Source: CAIVAT01 sp037137455
GTDB taxonomy: Bacteria; Bacteroidota; Bacteroidia; Bacteroidales; FEN-979
Reading direction: 5' to 3'
Assembly: GCA_037137455.1 (NCBI GenBank)
Contig: JBAXKG010000001.1
Location: 1-64,000 of the forward strand
DNA: 64,000 nucleotides
Under the pieces are notes generated by a model. It was not told the origin of the DNA. It did no database searches and saw only the letters and a program-made list of their open reading frames with translations. Below, piece after piece: positions 53,253-62,695 of this stretch. Within the stretch, counting starts at the first letter, position 1. Each line of letters starts with the position of its first letter. The translations under genes and the position numbers were made by a program.

Positions 53253-54047
53253 ATGGAAGTCCGTAAAGTTGAAGTACCAGTCATGGCCGATTTGCATGCA
53301 CGTGGAGAGCGTCCTGAATTCCTTTTCTGGGTTGGCTGTGCAGGCGCTTTCGATGACAGGTACCAGAAGGTATCACGGGCATTTGCGAAAATATTGACAT
53401 TCCTGAATGTAAGTTATGCTGTGCTGGGCAAAGAAGAATCCTGCACCGGCGATCCAGCCCGCCGTGCAGGTAATGAAATGCTATATCAGATGCAGGCGCT
53501 TCAAAATATTGAAATTTTTAAATTGTATGGGATCCAAAAAATTATTACTATTTGTCCGCATTGTTACAATATTTTTAAAAACGAATATCCGGATCTTGGC
53601 GCCAATCTTGAAGTGATCAACTACCTGCAATTTATTGACCAATGCATTTTATCAGGCAAACTGAAAATTGACCCAAATGCATTGTCAAATATTTGCGTTA
53701 CCTATCATGACCCCTGTTACCTTGGCCGTGCTAATGATATATATTTTGAACCCCGCTCAATCCTTAAGAAACTGACATCCAATGTGGTGGAAATGAATCG
53801 TCATATGAGTTTTGCCTTATGCTGCGGAGCGGGTGGCGCCCAGATGTTTAAAGAGGCTGAAACCGGAGAGAAGGAAGTTTTTATTGAACGTACTGAGGAG
53901 GCTTTAAGAACAGATGCAAAAGTGATCGCCACGGCCTGCCCTTTCTGTATGATAATGATAACTGATGGAATTAAATATAAGAATCGGGAAGAGGAAATAA
54001 AAAATTTTGATATTGCAGAATTAATTGTTCAATCATTAAATATATAA
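53253..54047 (+). CDS. CCG-domain (HdrB/GlpC-like) Fe-S subunit
   Basis: A 264-residue cytosolic subunit with two Cys-rich CCG modules. First: FLFWVGCAGAFDDRYQK (24-40), later EESCTGDPARR and CPHCYN. Second: YHDPCYLGR, ALCCGAGGAQMF and ACPFCM. Such modules bind noncanonical 4Fe-4S clusters in heterodisulfide reductase and related enzymes. It directly follows the membrane Fe-S gene (15-base gap), and together they equal one full DUF224/EMO-type oxidoreductase split in two. Partner of ETF is inferred from gene order. Confidence 0.88.
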   Translation: MEVRKVEVPVMADLHARGERPEFLFWVGCAGAFDDRYQKVSRAFAKILTFLNVSYAVLGKEESCTGDPARRAGNEMLYQMQALQNIEIFKLYGIQKIITICPHCYNIFKNEYPDLGANLEVINYLQFIDQCILSGKLKIDPNALSNICVTYHDPCYLGRANDIYFEPRSILKKLTSNVVEMNRHMSFALCCGAGGAQMFKEAETGEKEVFIERTEEALRTDAKVIATACPFCMIMITDGIKYKNREEEIKNFDIAELIVQSLNI

Positions 54048-54068
54048 AGTATACATAAAACAACTGAA

Positions 54069-55853
54069 ATGGAGAATAGAAAAGTACTGAAAAGTGGAGA
54101 GTTCCTGGTTGATGAAATTCAAGCCGATGATATTTTTATTCCGGAAGAATTCGATGAGGAGCAAAAAATGATTGCCCAAACCATCAAGGATTTCCTGGAT
54201 ACAGAACTCTACCCGAATATTGCACAAATTGATTCACCGGATATCAATCTGATGAAGAGTATCCTGAAGAAGGCCGGCGAACTTGGTCTGATGGGTATTT
54301 CCATTCCGGAAGAATATGGTGGATTCGGACAATCATTTGTTACACAGATGCTTGCCGCTGAAACAATTGGTGCCGGGCACTCATTTTCAGTTGCGTTTAT
54401 GGCCCACACCGGAATCGGTACTTTACCAATAATGTACTATGGCAATGAAGATCAGCGCCAGCGTTATGTTACACGCCTTGCTACGGGTGATTTAATCGGC
54501 GCTTACTGTTTGACAGAACCAGGGGCAGGTAGTGACGCCAATTCCGGAAAAACGACTGCCACTTTGTCTGAAGACGGGATGCATTATATTTTGAATGGTC
54601 AAAAAATGTGGATCACTAACGCAGGCTTTGCAGATACACAAGTTGTCTTTGCGAAAATAGACAAAGACAGGGTTTTAAGTGCCTTTATTGTTGAGAAAAA
54701 TTTTGTAGGTGTAGTTGTCAACCCCGATGAACATAAAATGGGTATAAAAGGATCATCAACTGCCCAGATATTTTATAATGATGTTAAAGTTCCTGTCGAA
54801 AACCTATTGGGGAACAGGGGAGAGGGATTCAGGATTGCCCTCAGTATACTTCATATGGGGCGTATAAAACTTGGAGCCAATGTGTTGGGGGCATCCAAGA
54901 AAACGATAAACGATTCTGTAAAATATGCTAATGAACGCAAACAGTTTGGTGTTTTCATATCTACTTTTGGCGCCATAAAATATAAACTGGCCGAGCAAGT
55001 TATTAAAACCTTTGCATTGGAATCGGCTATTTACAGGCTTAGCAAGGATATCGATGGCTTAATTGAACAGAACAAAGCAGCAGGAATGGATTATGGCAAG
55101 GCTTCGGTTGAGGGTATCAGCCATTATGCCGTTGAAGCTGCTATTTTAAAAGTTTATGGATCAGAAGTCCTTGATTGGGTAATTGATGAAGCTGTTCAGA
55201 TTCATGGAGGCATGGGGTATTCAGCCGAAATGTCTGTTGAAAGAGGGTATCGTGATTCAAGGATCAACAGGATTTTCGAAGGAACGAACGAAATCAACCG
55301 GCTATTAGTTGTTGATACTGCAATGAAGCGTGCTATGAAAGGTGATTTCGATCTTTTAGGTAAAGCCGAAGCGCTAGCTTCAAACCTTGGAACAATTAAA
55401 GATAATAAAAGGGAAGGTGAATCTTATTTCGAAGAAAAATTAAGGTATATAAAGAATTTTAAAAATCTCATTCTGATCATTCTCTACAGCGCATCCAAAC
55501 ATTTTGATAATAAATTGATTATGGAGCAGGAGGTACTAAACAACCTCTCCGATATGATCATGGAGGTATATATTGCTGAATCATTGGTTCTAAGGGTTCA
55601 GAAAATGGAAAACACGAAAGCCATGGAACAGTCAGAAATTTACCACGCAATACTTGACGTTTTCGTCTACGATGCTGCTGATAAAATCAGGAAACCTGCC
55701 GCTGATGCCATCAATTCATTTGCTTCTGCTGAAATTAAGGGCACATATAAAGGAGTAATTGATACCCTCACCAGTGTTCTTGGCATAAATGTTAAAGATG
55801 AACGACGCAAAATTGCAGATAAACTAATTGAGGAAAACTGTTATAAATTCTAA
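54069..55853 (+). CDS. Acyl-CoA dehydrogenase
   Basis: A 594-residue flavoenzyme, longer than the 380-residue MCAD type because of a C-terminal helical extension (about 440-594), as in VLCAD-like members. Seen: EYGGFGQSF, AYCLTEPGAGSDA, KMWITNAGFAD, IKGSSTAQIFY, QIHGGMGYSAE and RIFEGTNEINRL, whose Glu matches the catalytic base position of MCAD. It would reduce ETF encoded upstream. Chain-length preference cannot be read. Last gene of the etf block, convergent with clpC across 17 bases. Confidence 0.94.
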   Translation: MENRKVLKSGEFLVDEIQADDIFIPEEFDEEQKMIAQTIKDFLDTELYPNIAQIDSPDINLMKSILKKAGELGLMGISIPEEYGGFGQSFVTQMLAAETIGAGHSFSVAFMAHTGIGTLPIMYYGNEDQRQRYVTRLATGDLIGAYCLTEPGAGSDANSGKTTATLSEDGMHYILNGQKMWITNAGFADTQVVFAKIDKDRVLSAFIVEKNFVGVVVNPDEHKMGIKGSSTAQIFYNDVKVPVENLLGNRGEGFRIALSILHMGRIKLGANVLGASKKTINDSVKYANERKQFGVFISTFGAIKYKLAEQVIKTFALESAIYRLSKDIDGLIEQNKAAGMDYGKASVEGISHYAVEAAILKVYGSEVLDWVIDEAVQIHGGMGYSAEMSVERGYRDSRINRIFEGTNEINRLLVVDTAMKRAMKGDFDLLGKAEALASNLGTIKDNKREGESYFEEKLRYIKNFKNLILIILYSASKHFDNKLIMEQEVLNNLSDMIMEVYIAESLVLRVQKMENTKAMEQSEIYHAILDVFVYDAADKIRKPAADAINSFASAEIKGTYKGVIDTLTSVLGINVKDERRKIADKLIEENCYKF

Positions 55854-55870
55854 AAATCAGATTAGGGAAG

Positions 55871-58417
55871 CTACTGCGCCGGCTCAGATTTTTCAAGGTT
55901 CGAAACACTTACTACCACTTCATCTTTCTCAGCAATGTAATCGACTGTGATCAGATCGCTGTCTGTAAGTTTTGTTTTTATGATCTCCTCTGCCAGAGTA
56001 TCTTCAACATATTTCTGTATAGCACGTTTCAGGGGGCGGGCTCCGAATTGAGCATCCCATCCTTTTTCGGCAATATAATCTTTTGCTGCAGAAGTGATAA
56101 TGATCTGGTAACCAAGAAGTTTTATTCTGTCATACAGATGACTGAGTTCAATGTCAATAATTTTATGAATATCTTCACGTTCGAGTGATTCAAAAATGAT
56201 CACATCATCAATTCTGTTTATAAATTCAGGGGCAAATGCTTTTTTGAGAGCATTTTCAATAACTCCTTTTGCATATTCGCTGGTGGAAGCTTGTTTAGCT
56301 GATGTAGCAAAACCAACCCCTTGTCCGAAATCCTTTAATTGCCTTGATCCTATATTAGATGTCATTATCACAATTGAGTTTTTAAAGTCAACTTTCCGGC
56401 CAAAACTATCGGTCAGCATGCCATCGTCAAGTACTTGTAACAATAAATGGAATACATCGGGATGTGCTTTTTCAATTTCATCCAAAAGGACTATAGAGTA
56501 TGGGCGTCGGCGAATTTTTTCTGTTAACTGTCCTCCTTCCTCATATCCGACATAACCCGGGGGTGCACCAATGAGGCGTGAAACAGCAAATTTCTCCATG
56601 TATTCGCTCATGTCGATACGAACAAGTGCATCCTCTGTATCAAATAAATATTTCGACAGAACCTTTGCCAAATGTGTTTTCCCCACGCCTGTGGGACCAA
56701 GGAATATGAAGGTTCCAATCGGTTTATTGGGATCTTTGAGACCTGCCCGGTTACGGCGAATAGCTTTGACTACCTTCTTGATGGCCTCATTTTGCCCGAT
56801 CACAGAATTCTCCAATTCAGCCTCCATATTTATCAACCGGTCACTTTCGTTTTTTGCAATACGTTGCACCGGTATACCTGTCATCATGGCAACAACTTCT
56901 GCCACATTTTCTTCAGCAACGGATTGACGGTTCAGTTTAGCATTTTCATCCCATTTCTTTTTCTCGCGTTCAAGGCTATCCTGTAGTTTACGTTCGGTAT
57001 CACGGAGGTCGGCTGCTTCTTCAAATTTTTGGCTGTTAATTGCAAACATTTTCAATTTTCTGGTCTCTTCGATTTGGTTCTCTACCTTTACGATCTCTTC
57101 CGGAACGTTAATATTTGAAATATGGACACGGGCTCCTGCTTCATCCAGGGCATCAATAGCCTTATCTGGAAGATATCGATCGGTAATATAACGGTTAGTG
57201 AGCGAAACGCATGCTTTAATTGCATCATCGGTATATTTTACGAGGTGGTGGTCTTCATATTTTTCTTTAATGTTATTGAGAATTTCAACAGTCTCCTCTG
57301 GAGAAGTCGGATCTACAAGCACTTTTTGAAACCGGCGTTCAAGGGCTCCGTCTTTTTCGATATATTGACGGTATTCGTCAAGGGTTGTGGCTCCAATACA
57401 CTGAATGTCGCCCCGTGCAAGCGCTGGTTTGAACATATTGGAAGCATCGAGAGAACCTGATGCATTACCTGCACCAACAATCGTATGTATTTCATCTATA
57501 AAGACGATGATATTTGGGTTTTTTTCCAGTTCATTCAAAACAGCTTTCATCCGTTCTTCAAACTGCCCGCGATATTTAGTACCGGCAACAAGTGAAGCAA
57601 GGTCCAATGATACCAAACGTTTGTTGAACAAAGCACGCGACACCTTCCGTTGCACAATTCTTAACGCAAGTCCTTCTGCGATAGCCGATTTACCTACACC
57701 TGGTTCTCCGATTAATATCGGATTATTTTTTTTGCGCCTGCTCAGAATTTGTGCAATGCGCTGTAATTCCTTTTCACGGCCAACAATGGGATCAAGCCGT
57801 CCCTCTTCAGCTGCCTTTGTTATATCACGGCCAAAATTATCCAGAACCGGTGTCTTCGACTTCGAATCTTGAGGTTTCTTCTGGCTTCCACTGAAGCTTT
57901 TTCCACCTTCATCGGGATCTTCATCTTCTTCATCCTTGGGCAAAATATCCTGGGGATCATAACGAGGTTCTTCATTCCCGCTGGTAAGTATAGTCTTTAG
58001 CTCATCCTTAACAGCGCTATAATTTACGGAATATGTCGAGAAGGTCTTCGTTACCAGGTTGTTTTCATCTTTCAGGATAGCCAGTAACAGATGTTCAGTG
58101 CCAATCAATTCACTGTTGAAAAGTTTTGCTTCCAGATAGGTTATCTTTAGCGCACGTTCAGCCTGCTTTATCAATGGAAGGTTTTCACCTCCGGAAGGCT
58201 TCTCCTTATGGCTGGCAACAGCTAATTCAACTTTTTTCTTGATTTCAGTAAGATCAACACGAAGATTGCGTAATATGCGGATTGCCAAACCTTCTCCTTC
58301 ACGAATAATACCTAAGAGCAAATGTTCCAACCCAATATAATCATTGCCTAACCGCTGGGCCTCTTCACGGCTATATATCAAAACGTCTTTTACACGTTGC
58401 GAAAATTTTGCTTCCAT
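55871..58417 (-). CDS. clpC: ATP-dependent Clp protease ATP-binding subunit ClpC
   Basis: An 848-residue AAA+ unfoldase of the ClpC type. I start at the Met that gives MEAKFSQRVKDVL; an in-frame Met 51 bases upstream would add 17 residues with no homology to ClpC N-termini. Two Clp N repeats (about 1-150) lead to an acidic linker, first Walker A GEPGVGKSAIAEG, a middle domain with the UVR-like KFEEAADLRD, and second Walker A GPTGVGKTHLAKV. A charged C-terminus ends it. It feeds proteins to ClpP, whose gene is not in the window. Divergent from gyrA. Confidence 0.94.
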   Translation of the reverse strand: MEAKFSQRVKDVLIYSREEAQRLGNDYIGLEHLLLGIIREGEGLAIRILRNLRVDLTEIKKKVELAVASHKEKPSGGENLPLIKQAERALKITYLEAKLFNSELIGTEHLLLAILKDENNLVTKTFSTYSVNYSAVKDELKTILTSGNEEPRYDPQDILPKDEEDEDPDEGGKSFSGSQKKPQDSKSKTPVLDNFGRDITKAAEEGRLDPIVGREKELQRIAQILSRRKKNNPILIGEPGVGKSAIAEGLALRIVQRKVSRALFNKRLVSLDLASLVAGTKYRGQFEERMKAVLNELEKNPNIIVFIDEIHTIVGAGNASGSLDASNMFKPALARGDIQCIGATTLDEYRQYIEKDGALERRFQKVLVDPTSPEETVEILNNIKEKYEDHHLVKYTDDAIKACVSLTNRYITDRYLPDKAIDALDEAGARVHISNINVPEEIVKVENQIEETRKLKMFAINSQKFEEAADLRDTERKLQDSLEREKKKWDENAKLNRQSVAEENVAEVVAMMTGIPVQRIAKNESDRLINMEAELENSVIGQNEAIKKVVKAIRRNRAGLKDPNKPIGTFIFLGPTGVGKTHLAKVLSKYLFDTEDALVRIDMSEYMEKFAVSRLIGAPPGYVGYEEGGQLTEKIRRRPYSIVLLDEIEKAHPDVFHLLLQVLDDGMLTDSFGRKVDFKNSIVIMTSNIGSRQLKDFGQGVGFATSAKQASTSEYAKGVIENALKKAFAPEFINRIDDVIIFESLEREDIHKIIDIELSHLYDRIKLLGYQIIITSAAKDYIAEKGWDAQFGARPLKRAIQKYVEDTLAEEIIKTKLTDSDLITVDYIAEKDEVVVSVSNLEKSEPAQ

Positions 58418-58497
58418 AAAATGCTCTTTATCAATATAAGTTGGTACATATGACAAATATCGAACCATATTTTAAGTGGTGAAATTGTCAATGCATT

Positions 58498-58505
58498 CAA
58501 AAATA
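58498..58505 (-). promoter_or_regulatory. Putative -7 box of clpC (TATTTTTG on minus strand)
   Basis: Exact TAnnTTTG match on the minus strand, about 80 bases before the chosen clpC start. No -33 TTTG at the expected position. Confidence 0.4.
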
Positions 58506-58671
58506 CGATCGAATTTTCTATTTTATTGTGGAATGCCCTTAATTTATTAACACTTTTATGTTAGTAAGAGACAAAAATATTTATCTTGAAATCATGGTTT
58601 TGAAAGGGATTTTTGTTACCTTCGTAACATAATTTCAGGTATTTTATATATCTGGAAATTAATCATATAAC

Positions 58672-58679
58672 TAATTTTG
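58672..58679 (+). promoter_or_regulatory. Putative -7 box of gyrA (TAATTTTG)
   Basis: Exact TAnnTTTG match nine bases before the gyrA ATG. A second, imperfect box TACCTTCG lies about 60 bases further upstream. Either may serve. Confidence 0.4.
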
Positions 58680-58688
58680 TGAGACGAT

Positions 58689-61256
58689 ATGGAATCGGGA
58701 GAAAAAATAGTTCAGGTAAATATTGAAAATCAGATGAAGACCGCCTACATTGACTATTCAATGTCGGTGATTGTGCAACGAGCATTGCCTGATGTTAGGG
58801 ATGGTTTAAAACCAGTTCACAGACGTGTTTTATTTGGAATGTATGAACTGGGAGTTCTTTCAAACAGGGCATATAAAAAATCAGCAAGAATAGTTGGCGA
58901 AGTGTTGGGAAAATTCCATCCACACGGCGATACTTCTGTTTATGATGCCATGGTTAGGATGGCCCAGGAGTGGAGTTTGCGTTATCCTTTGGTTGACGGA
59001 CAGGGAAATTTTGGTTCAATGGATGGCGACAATCCGGCCGCTATGAGGTATACAGAGGCACGCCTTCAGAAGATCGCTGAAGAAATGGTTGCAGATATTG
59101 AAAAGGATACAGTCGATTACAAGTTAAATTTTGATGATACTTTGAAGGAACCGACGGTAATGCCTTCAAGGATTCCAAATCTGTTGATTAACGGAGCATC
59201 TGGAATTGCCGTTGGGATGGCCACAAACATGGCGCCTCATAACCTGAGTGAAGTTGTTGATGGTATCATTGCATATATTGACAACAGGGGAATAACCATC
59301 CCTGAGCTGATGAAATTTATCAAGGCGCCTGATTTTCCAACTGGGGGAATTATTTACGGATATGATGGTGTTAAAGATGCATTCGAGACTGGAAGAGGGA
59401 GGATTGTAATTCGTGGTGAGACAAAAATAGAACAGGATGATCATGGCCGGGAAAAAATTATAGTCAATTCGGTTCCATACCAGGTAAACAAAGCTGAAAT
59501 GATTAAAAAAACAGCCGATCTGGTCAATGATAAAAAAATTGAAGGTATTTCTGATATCCGTGATGAGTCAGACCGCAATGGAGTACGCATTGTTTACGAG
59601 CTTAAGCGCGAGGCAATTACAAACGTGGTGTTGAATAAGTTGTACCAAATGACGGCTTTACAAACATCGTTCAATGTCAATAACATAGCCCTTGTCAAGG
59701 GGCGGCCAATGATGTTGAATCTAAAGGATATGATCGTTCATTATGTTGAGCACCGTCATGAAGTAATTATCAGAAGGACCAGATATGATTTGGCAGAGGC
59801 ACTTAAAAGGGCTCATATCCTTGAAGGCTTGCTAATTGCGCTCGACAATCTTGATGCAGTGATAGCTTTGATCAGGGCATCTCAAACGCCAGATGAAGCA
59901 AAATCAGGGTTGATTGCTGGTTTCGGATTAAGCGAAATCCAGTCAAAGGCAATTCTGGATATGCGTTTACAAAGATTGACAGGACTTGAACGTGAAAAAA
60001 TAAAGGAAGAGTATGCAGAATTGATGAAGCTCATTGATTATTTGAATAGTGTATTGGCAGATGAATCGATGCGCATGAATATCATTAAAGATGATTTGAG
60101 GGAGGTTAAAGAAAAATTCGGTGATGAGCCAAGGTCGCAAATCGTTTATGCTGCTTCAGATTTCAGAATTGAAGATACGATTCCTGATGAAAATGTAGTC
60201 ATCACCATTTCGCATATGGGTTATATCAAGAGGACTCCGCTATCTGAATACAGAGTGCAAAATAGGGGAGGGCGTGGTGTTAAAGGGTCAGAAATCCGTG
60301 ATGAAGATTTTCTTGAGCATCTCTTTGTTGCAACTAACCATAATTATCTGCTTTTCTTTACAGAAAAGGGTAAATGCTTTTGGCTCAGAGTTTATGAAAT
60401 CCCTGAGGGCGGAAAAACTTCAAAGGGCAGAGCAATTCAGAACCTTGTAAATATTGAGCCGGATGATAAGGTAAGGGCATTCATTAATGTTAAAAATCTG
60501 AAAGACGAAGAGTACATCTCTTCGAACTTTATTATCCTTGCTACAAGGAAAGGCACCATAAAAAAGACCTCTTTGGAGGCATATTCCCGTCCACGTCAAA
60601 ACGGAATCAATGCCATTACAATCAATGAAGGGGACCAGCTGCTTGAGGCTAAGTTAACACAGGGAACAGATGAGGTTGTTATGGCGTTGAAATCGGGCCG
60701 GGCAATAAGGTTTAACGAAAAAACCGTTCGTCCGATGGGCCGTAATGCAGCAGGTGTTCGCGGAATTTCTATCACAGGCGCCAATGATGAGGTTGTTGGA
60801 ATGATATGCATCCCGTTGGATAAAAAATGTGAAGTATTGGTGGTTTCTGAAAATGGTTATGGCAAACGATCAGACCTCGATGATTACCGTATCACAAACC
60901 GTGGAGGAAAAGGAGTAAAAACCTTGAATATCACAGATAAAACCGGAGCCGTAATTGCTGTAAAGGATGTTACAGACAGTGATGACCTGATGATCATCAA
61001 TCGATCGGGAGTTATCATCAGGATGGCAGTAGCGAACCTTCGGGTGATGGGGCGCGCTACCCAAGGCGTTAGGCTGATTAAAATTGATGAAGGTGATTCT
61101 ATTGCGGCAGTTGCAAAAGTTGATGTAGAGGTGGCGCCTGAAAATGAAGAGGAACAGGTTATGGATAATAGTGAAACCACAGGCGAAATTATCACTGATA
61201 GCCAAGATGATCCAATTGTGAATGATAGAACAGTCACCCCGGAATTTGAAAATTAA
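58689..61256 (+). CDS. gyrA: DNA gyrase subunit A
   Basis: An 855-residue type IIA topoisomerase subunit. Seen: ALPDVRDGLKPVHRR (32-46), quinolone-resistance region HPHGDTSVYD (77-86) with Thr82 at the E. coli Ser83 position, and the DNA-cleaving Tyr121 in AAMRYTEARL. The C-terminal six-blade beta-pinwheel (about 500-810) carries the GyrA-box equivalent QNRGGRGVKG, which supports gyrase rather than ParC. An acidic tail (about 815-855) follows. gyrB is not in the window. Long, well-conserved gene on its own transcript. Confidence 0.96.
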   Translation: MESGEKIVQVNIENQMKTAYIDYSMSVIVQRALPDVRDGLKPVHRRVLFGMYELGVLSNRAYKKSARIVGEVLGKFHPHGDTSVYDAMVRMAQEWSLRYPLVDGQGNFGSMDGDNPAAMRYTEARLQKIAEEMVADIEKDTVDYKLNFDDTLKEPTVMPSRIPNLLINGASGIAVGMATNMAPHNLSEVVDGIIAYIDNRGITIPELMKFIKAPDFPTGGIIYGYDGVKDAFETGRGRIVIRGETKIEQDDHGREKIIVNSVPYQVNKAEMIKKTADLVNDKKIEGISDIRDESDRNGVRIVYELKREAITNVVLNKLYQMTALQTSFNVNNIALVKGRPMMLNLKDMIVHYVEHRHEVIIRRTRYDLAEALKRAHILEGLLIALDNLDAVIALIRASQTPDEAKSGLIAGFGLSEIQSKAILDMRLQRLTGLEREKIKEEYAELMKLIDYLNSVLADESMRMNIIKDDLREVKEKFGDEPRSQIVYAASDFRIEDTIPDENVVITISHMGYIKRTPLSEYRVQNRGGRGVKGSEIRDEDFLEHLFVATNHNYLLFFTEKGKCFWLRVYEIPEGGKTSKGRAIQNLVNIEPDDKVRAFINVKNLKDEEYISSNFIILATRKGTIKKTSLEAYSRPRQNGINAITINEGDQLLEAKLTQGTDEVVMALKSGRAIRFNEKTVRPMGRNAAGVRGISITGANDEVVGMICIPLDKKCEVLVVSENGYGKRSDLDDYRITNRGGKGVKTLNITDKTGAVIAVKDVTDSDDLMIINRSGVIIRMAVANLRVMGRATQGVRLIKIDEGDSIAAVAKVDVEVAPENEEEQVMDNSETTGEIITDSQDDPIVNDRTVTPEFEN

Positions 61257-61292
61257 TTTGACTTTTGTAGCATATATTAGAACAGTATTTTT

Positions 61293-61300
61293 TATCTTTG
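61293..61300 (+). promoter_or_regulatory. Putative -7 box of TPR gene (TATCTTTG)
   Basis: Exact TAnnTTTG match 45 bases before the ATG at 61346, following gyrA by 36 bases. Confidence 0.5.
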
Positions 61301-61345
61301 CCGACTAAAAATCAACTCAAAAGTATCATTCTAATAATCAAATAG

Positions 61346-62533
61346 ATGAAAAAATTTGCATTACTTTTAGTATTGGTAACCTCCATTACTATTGCATTCG
61401 GACAGAAAAATGTTCGACAAACCGCCTCTAATTATCTGAAAGATGGAAAATTAGATAAGGCTATGGAAGCAATTAACAATTGTATATTGGATCCCAGTAC
61501 TGCTCAGGATGCCAAAGCATGGTTAATCAGGGGAAATATATACCTTGAAATTGCTAATTCCGTTGATGAAAAATTCAAAATCCTCGATGCAGATGCATTA
61601 TCCAAGGCTTTGGAATCGTATAAGAAGGCAATTGAATTTGATGTTAAAAAAGATTATAACGATGAAATATTTGTTAAACTGAATTTTCAGCGTAATAATT
61701 TTTATAATACCGGAGTTGATGAGTATAATAAGAAGAATTTTAAGGCTGCCATGGTGAATTTTGCCAAAGGTGCAGAAGTTCTTGAACCGGTAAATGTTTC
61801 AGATACCATCTCTATTTTAAATGCTGCAACCTGTGCCTCATTGGCAAACGATAGGGAGTCAGCAAAGATTTATTATATTAAATTATTAAAGGAAGACTAT
61901 AAATCAGCTGTATTATTTATGACATTATCAGATCTTTATCGCCAGGATAAGGATTCTACTAATGCATTGAAATATGTACAAATGGGCCAGAAGATCTATC
62001 CTGACGATCTCAGGTTATTTCTATCTGAGACCAATATTTATTTGACATTCAATAATACGCCTAAAGCTTTAAGCAACCTTAAAGTTGCAATGGCTAAAGA
62101 TTCTACGAATTCTTCTGTCGCATTTGCAATGGGAACCATTTATGATAATATTTCAAATGATACAACCAAAACTGTTGCTCAGCGTAAAGAAGCCTTTGAT
62201 AATGCAGTAGTTGCCTATACAAATGCAATTCGTTTGAATGCTGAGTATTTTGAAGGAAATTATAATCTTGGAGCATTATTTGTAAATAAAGCTGCCTCTA
62301 TTAATGATGAGGCAAATAAGTTACCTCTTGATGCAACAGCGCATTACGATAAGCTAAAGAAAGAGGCTGACTTATATCTTGAAAAGGCGCTACCATACCT
62401 TGAAAAAGCAACAGACCTTCAACCAGATGATGTTAACACGCTTTATTCTTTGAAGCAAATCTATGCCAGGACAAATAAGACAGATAAAATGAAGCAGGTT
62501 CAGGAAAAAATTAACGCGGCTCAGAAGAAATAG
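61346..62533 (+). CDS. Exported tetratricopeptide repeat protein
   Basis: A 395-residue protein with a signal peptide (about 1-19, ending AFGQ) and no lipobox, so it is probably periplasmic. It has several TPR units, for example ASNYLKDGKLDKAMEAINN, DEYNKKNFKAAMVNFAKGAE, ALKYVQMGQKIYPDD and LEKALPYLEKATDLQPDD. TPRs mediate protein-protein contacts; no enzymatic domain is seen. The gene lies between its own promoter box and a strong terminator, so it is likely a single transcript. Function unknown. Confidence 0.88.
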   Translation: MKKFALLLVLVTSITIAFGQKNVRQTASNYLKDGKLDKAMEAINNCILDPSTAQDAKAWLIRGNIYLEIANSVDEKFKILDADALSKALESYKKAIEFDVKKDYNDEIFVKLNFQRNNFYNTGVDEYNKKNFKAAMVNFAKGAEVLEPVNVSDTISILNAATCASLANDRESAKIYYIKLLKEDYKSAVLFMTLSDLYRQDKDSTNALKYVQMGQKIYPDDLRLFLSETNIYLTFNNTPKALSNLKVAMAKDSTNSSVAFAMGTIYDNISNDTTKTVAQRKEAFDNAVVAYTNAIRLNAEYFEGNYNLGALFVNKAASINDEANKLPLDATAHYDKLKKEADLYLEKALPYLEKATDLQPDDVNTLYSLKQIYARTNKTDKMKQVQEKINAAQKK

Positions 62534-62549
62534 GGCAGGTGAAAGATTA

Positions 62550-62592
62550 ATCAGGAGAATAACTGCTATTGGATATTCTCCTGATATTTTTA
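62550..62592 (+). terminator. Rho-independent terminator after TPR gene
   Basis: A perfect 12-base-pair stem ATCAGGAGAATA / TATTCTCCTGAT (62550-62561 and 62574-62585) with a 12-base loop is followed by ATTTTTATATTT. It starts 16 bases after the TPR stop codon. Confidence 0.88.
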
Positions 62593-62633
62593 TATTTACT
62601 ATTTAACATAATATTAATTATAAGATTAATGTT

Positions 62634-62670
62634 TATTAAAAAAAGCCCGTTATGGGTTATAACAGGCTTT
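62634..62670 (-). terminator. Rho-independent terminator after SRPBCC-GyrI gene
   Basis: Reading minus: stem AAAGCCTGTTAT / ATAACGGGCTTT (one A-C mismatch, five-base loop) followed by seven T. It starts about 25 bases past the stop of the minus-strand gene. On the plus strand no T-run follows, so it acts for the minus gene. Confidence 0.85.
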
Positions 62671-62695
62671 CAATTTGTCAAAAAAAGCAAATGGT

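Noticed and set aside
56196..57872. Several plus-strand frames opposite clpC
   Set aside because: All lie inside a clear ClpC coding sequence and have skewed Ser/Ile/Phe composition typical of mirror frames.
58418..58468. Upstream Met for ClpC giving 17 more residues
   Set aside because: The extra residues match no ClpC N-terminus; MEAKFSQRVKD is the normal start.
58872..58947. Thr82 in GyrA as a quinolone-resistance change
   Set aside because: Thr at this position is the natural residue in some species, so it cannot be called a resistance mutation without a wild-type reference.
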